This document shows, piece by piece, positions 60,654-64,000 of a stretch of DNA of 64,000 nucleotides. The notes under the pieces are model-generated. The model ran no database searches and was not told the origin of the DNA. It saw nothing but the letters and a program-made list of their open reading frames with translations. The stretch is from contig OU744733.1 in NCBI GenBank assembly GCA_916613615.1, positions 32,651,939-32,715,938 on the forward strand. The letters run 5' to 3'. Origin of the DNA: Steromphala cineraria. Lineage: Eukaryota; Mollusca; Gastropoda; Trochida; Trochidae. How positions within the stretch are numbered: position 1 is the first letter of the stretch; each line of letters begins with the position of its first letter. Both the position numbers and the translations under genes were made by a program.

Positions 60654-61211
60654 AGATGCTGTATCATACTTGCAAGCGGTTCAGGGTGAAACTTAGCTAT
60701 TGAGAAATGAAATACATCACTTTGTAGAAAAATCTTTCGTCGAAATTTTGATATCATATTTAGATTGTTTAATCAACAATAACATACTTATTTCGACGCT
60801 TCAAGCACAGTACCCCTCGTAGAAAGGGCAATGTCATTTAACGAACCCGCTTTCGGTGACGTAATCATTATGCTTGTAGGATTTACACCGTGTCTCAACT
60901 ACCGTAATTGCGTTCGATTGGTATCAACTTTGACAGCAACGAATAACTAATTCGGAGAAAAAGAAAATATAAAATCTAGTAGAGCGCGACAAAGACAGTT
61001 TTCAAGTGTACATTTAGAAACCGGAAGTTGTGAAATGGCCACACTTGATTCGCCCTTATGTCGACTGCCGTTTACGTATTTTTTGGTAAGTTATCTCCTA
61101 TTTGATGAATTTTGGTCCGATTATCATAAGGTTGGTCGCTTATTTTAAAAAAAAATTCAACGTATACATTAAAAATACTTTTTAAAATATTGCAAGTATG
61201 ATATAGCATCT
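60654..61211. mobile_element. TTAA-flanked MITE family K2
   Basis: A 558-bp element with ends AGATGCTGTATCATACTTGC and GCAAGTATGATATAGCATCT, flanked by TTAA (60650-60653 and 61212-61215). This is a different sequence from family K1 but has the same TTAA-AG end rule. No ORF of transposase type. Confidence 0.85.
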
Positions 61212-61569
61212 TTAAGAAAACGCCTTCAAACAAAACGTTTTAGTCGAGGCTATAAGCCCTCAAACCATGATAGATTTATACTTCGAAACACTTCTTCCAA
61301 AAATGATCATGCAAGGAAAAAAACGTCAAGAGTTCCACTAAGGTCGCAATCAGGTTCTTTCTCTTCGTATATTCCAAACACCTTGTTCTATAAGCTAAAA
61401 CGAAATATGATAGTTATAATCAATTATGCTTTTTATCAGTTTTTTTTTAATTCCTGTATTCATGGTACAATTCACAGTAGCATATCCGGATTACAACAAC
61501 GAACAGGAAATCAACAAGAAAACTCATTCATTCACCACAGTCATACACTTGCATTCCTATTTTGGCTGA

Positions 61570-62160
61570 TTCAGACTTTTTTCTTAATCATATTCTTGTA
61601 TATTGCCCATTTCCATTCAAATTCATCAAGCATAGATCTTTTACAATATCGAAATTTTTCAATAATATGATAATATTTCAATTCTCTTTTAAAGTGAATT
61701 AGAATTGGTAATTTCTTTTGTAGCTTGCATCTATAGATGTGGTACTTGGCGAGTAGGATAATTAGATCAAATGTTTGTTCAGTTTTTAAAGAAGAGGATC
61801 AATTCAACATGTAGATTAAAATAACCTGAGTGTGAGCAATTGAGTTGAAACCACTGTGAGAAATCATCCCAAAACCTTCTGGTTATTCTACAATTCCAGA
61901 AAAGATGAAGGATGGATTCAGGTTCCCCTCCACAGAATGTACATAAATTATCATCAACAATATGCATTTTGAACAAGAAAGTATTAACAAGGAAGATTCT
62001 GTGGAGGAGACTGAATTGCATCCATCTTAGTTTAGGATCAAGAGTAGTTTTAAAAGGTTTGATAATAATATCATTCCAATTTCCAGAAATCAATGTTTCA
62101 TCTTCCCATTTTTCTACGATCTTTAGTTTTTCATCATTTCCCTTGCTTTTTATCACTTAA
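61570..62160 (-). pseudogene. L1/Tx1-like LINE reverse-transcriptase ORF, C-terminal fragment, frameshifted
   Basis: The minus-strand frame (62156-61779) contains LRWMQFSLLHRIF, then NLCTFCGGEPESILHLFWNC and FW, the zinc-finger-like (zf-RVT) C-terminal region of L1/Tx1-type non-LTR retrotransposons. A frameshift near 61785 moves the reading to another frame, which continues as FDLIILLAKYHIYRCKLQ, FKREL and DEFEWKWAIYKNM, the usual end of these proteins, down to a stop at about 61570. Upstream a stop (62157-62159) and unrelated sequence mark the 5' truncation. It is antisense to the host gene, as most tolerated intronic LINE copies are. Confidence 0.85.
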
Positions 62161-63042
62161 TATATAAATAAATTGACACCGAAATTTATATATTACATTG
62201 AATTGAACATCAGCAATGGTATGCATGGTTGGAAATGTATGAAATTGACATTAGAAGCATTAACGCTTTAATGAGAACAACATTCTAATAGTGACTATAA
62301 TTTCACAAGATTAACATGTGTATATGTGCAGCGCTCTGAGTGATATATGGCCAGAGTTCACTTCGTCTGACCTTTCCAAGACTAACGTTATACATAAATA
62401 TAGTAAATATTGAATTAAACATGAGTATATATAATGTAGTAAAGATAGAAATTGAGATAAATGCGAGTTATGACCCCAGTATCCATTTCGCAAATCAATC
62501 AAAGCACTTTGAACATTCGTAGACATATTTAGAGACAGAAAACCAATAATCTGGGAATACTTTTTGAGAAATGGAACTGAATGAGAGGCAGGGGTCATAA
62601 TAGATTTTTAAATGAAAATACAGGAACAAAAAGATCCATGTCTTTATATGAATTTGGCTGGTTTTTGTCTTCCGATGGCGAGGATCACTGTTAACATAAG
62701 AATAAGTAACATTAATGATCACCTTGTATTTCCAGTAACGGGTGAAAGTTATGTTAACCGGTCATATGAAATAAACATGTCAAATCAAAACCCTTATAAA
62801 AACGACACTGTTCAGGAAGTCGCACGGTCAAACAAAGTAAATACGATTACATGGATAAACAGTTTTTGATTTGGTTCTTCTAAAATAGCTTTCTGTAGTA
62901 ATTGTTGTGGTAGTGTTGTGCATATGAAATCTCAAATAATATATGTAATAGCTGACAACACAACCAAAGAATGAGAGGTCTGCATTTGACGAAGACACAA
63001 TATAAACTTTTTGAAGACGTACATAGATGCATGTCTTCTTAA

Positions 63043-63532
63043 AGTGACACAGAGTATTTTTCTTAAAATTTTATTTGGTTTTTATAAGCTACAAACACTA
63101 TGATATGCTGATTGAAGTTCATATCTCATCACTGGACTTGCAAATATATCCATTTAGGCATAATATCTCTAAAATGCTTGATTTTATTGAAAAACCAAGA
63201 AAACATCTCAAATACGTTTAACATTCGAAATTATGCATCCAATTAATCTACCTATTAGTTACAATACCTAATAAACACCATCGAATCAAATTTATCTTCC
63301 TGTCAGCTTATGACAAGGTTTCAAAATTACGTTTGGCGAATTTGCGCGCGCCACTCGAGCCACATTGTCCGGTTTTCGATCAAAATCACTACTTTGAATG
63401 GCCGTATTTTCGCTCTTATGTACTGATTGACCCTTAACTTGCTATTTTCAGTAAAAGTTAGTGGTTCCCGATGTAATTACATCGATTTCAAAATTTGACA
63501 TATGTGATCCTATCAACATACTCTGTGTCTCT
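63043..63532. mobile_element. TTAA-flanked MITE family K3, next to exon 4
   Basis: A 490-bp element with ends AGTGACACAGAGTAT and ATACTCTGTGTCTCT, flanked by TTAA (63039-63042 and 63533-63536). The outer word TTAAAGTGA/TTAAAGAGA again follows the TTAAAG rule. It ends 52 nt before exon 4. Confidence 0.85.
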
Positions 63533-63584
63533 TTAATATGTTTTTGCCTTGATTTATACCTACAATACTATTTGTCTCTTTCAG

Positions 63585-63696
63585 GATATTATTTGCAGAT
63601 ATAGTTGGTTTCACAAACCTAGCCTCTCAATGTACGGCGCAGGAACTTGTGAGAATACTAAACGAGTTATTTGGACGATTCGATCACCTTGCCAAG
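63585..63696 (+). CDS. ADCY1: Adenylyl cyclase type 1/rutabaga-like, coding exon 4 (residues 282-319), catalytic C1a
   Basis: This 112-nt exon contains the core of class III cyclase domain C1a: [20 protein letters not shown] followed by [18 protein letters not shown]. Asp287 in FADIVGFT is the first of the two metal-binding aspartates of the cyclase fold. The second, in the ILGDCYY motif, would be in the next exon beyond the window. FADIVGFT with Ile-Val, rather than the Ile-Glu of ADCY5/6 or the Val-Lys of ADCY8, supports ADCY1/rutabaga. The acceptor is TTTGTCTCTTTCAG|G, whose first base completes the split serine codon. The donor is GCCAAG|GTATGT. A TTAA-flanked MITE ends only 52 nt upstream of this exon. 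Confidence 0.97.
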
Positions 63697-64000
63697 GTAT
63701 GTCAATACTACACTGATGAAGATATGAAACGTTTCTTGCTAATACGAACAGAATCTTTCATTTTGCATCATGGCGTAATAGTCATTGTATTTCTTTATAG
63801 GGGATTTGTTATCCTTTTAATAAAGACTTTATGGTATATGACTACAGCATCAGTAGTTTTCCCTGTTTCAAGTTCACGTGCTTAAAATTGAGACACTGTC
63901 TATAGAAAAACTTCAAAATAATGTTTATGATTTATGTGTGCAATATTTTCATATTCTAAAGCTAATGTTTTATCTGATAATGTGTACCGCTTATCCACCG
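63697..64000 (+). other. Start of intron 4
   Basis: It begins GTATGT after exon 4. The open frame that runs on past the donor to 63885 is read-through of exon 4 and is not coding. The next exon, with the second catalytic Asp, is outside the window. Confidence 0.9.

Larger units (their letters stand above)
60235..63584 (+). other. Intron 3 (3.35 kb)
   Basis: Phase 2, from TC|GTAAGT to CTCTTTCAG|G. About half is mobile-element sequence: MITEs at 60654-61211 and 63043-63532 and a LINE fragment at 61570-62160. The remainder (62170-63030) shows nothing recognisable. Confidence 0.93.

Noticed and set aside
63649..63885. 78-codon frame starting within exon 4
   Set aside because: It reads past the clear GTATGT donor at 63697; the downstream part is intron.

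Overview
The window is animal (metazoan) genomic DNA, AT-rich and intron-dominated. Its repeats point to a lophotrochozoan, most likely a bivalve mollusc. They include CCGT-microsatellite elements with tandem cores like the bivalve 'pearl' / Helentron-associated family, a MetaSINE carrying the conserved central Meta core, and many hairpin MITEs. The species cannot be named from sequence alone.

One gene is certain: the 5' part of a transmembrane adenylyl cyclase of the ADCY1 / Drosophila rutabaga type (Ca2+/calmodulin-stimulated in characterised members) on the + strand. Four coding exons are visible: 3585-4160, 59634-59783, 60116-60234 and 63585-63696. They join in frame to 319 residues: a short cytosolic N-terminus, six membrane spans, the linker helix, and the start of catalytic domain C1a up to and past the first metal-binding Asp (D287). 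The rest of C1a, C1b (where ADCY1 binds calmodulin), the second membrane cassette and C2 lie beyond position 64000.

Layout. 1-2640: upstream DNA with a palindrome-type repeat (about 1612-1918) and an unassigned minus-strand open frame (537-1028). About 2660-3584: a GC-richer promoter/5' leader with a perfect CRE octamer and two tiny uORFs just before the start codon. 4161-59633: a 55.5-kb first intron that is an archive of mobile elements: five TTAA-flanked Kolobok/T2-like MITEs, five pearl-like elements (one with a nine-unit 145-bp array), CATTCTC-ended MITEs, long foldbacks, a MetaSINE and a LINE 3' end with a related tail, a 122-bp satellite-like array and a 73-bp higher-order repeat. Its last 15 kb contain a block of roughly 3.6-3.9 kb present three times in tandem. 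59784-60115: a short intron 2. 60235-63584: intron 3, with two more TTAA MITEs and a degenerate minus-strand L1/Tx1-like LINE C-terminus. 63697-64000: the start of intron 4.

There is no CRISPR array, operon or bacterial feature, and no functional RNA gene was seen. The features most worth follow-up are the CRE and uORFs of a cAMP-producing gene, the triplicated block inside intron 1, a CTCF-like site and a DR1 nuclear-receptor site in that intron, and the dense set of palindromic elements with intact target duplications. All distances and matches were made by eye; no alignment or database search was run.
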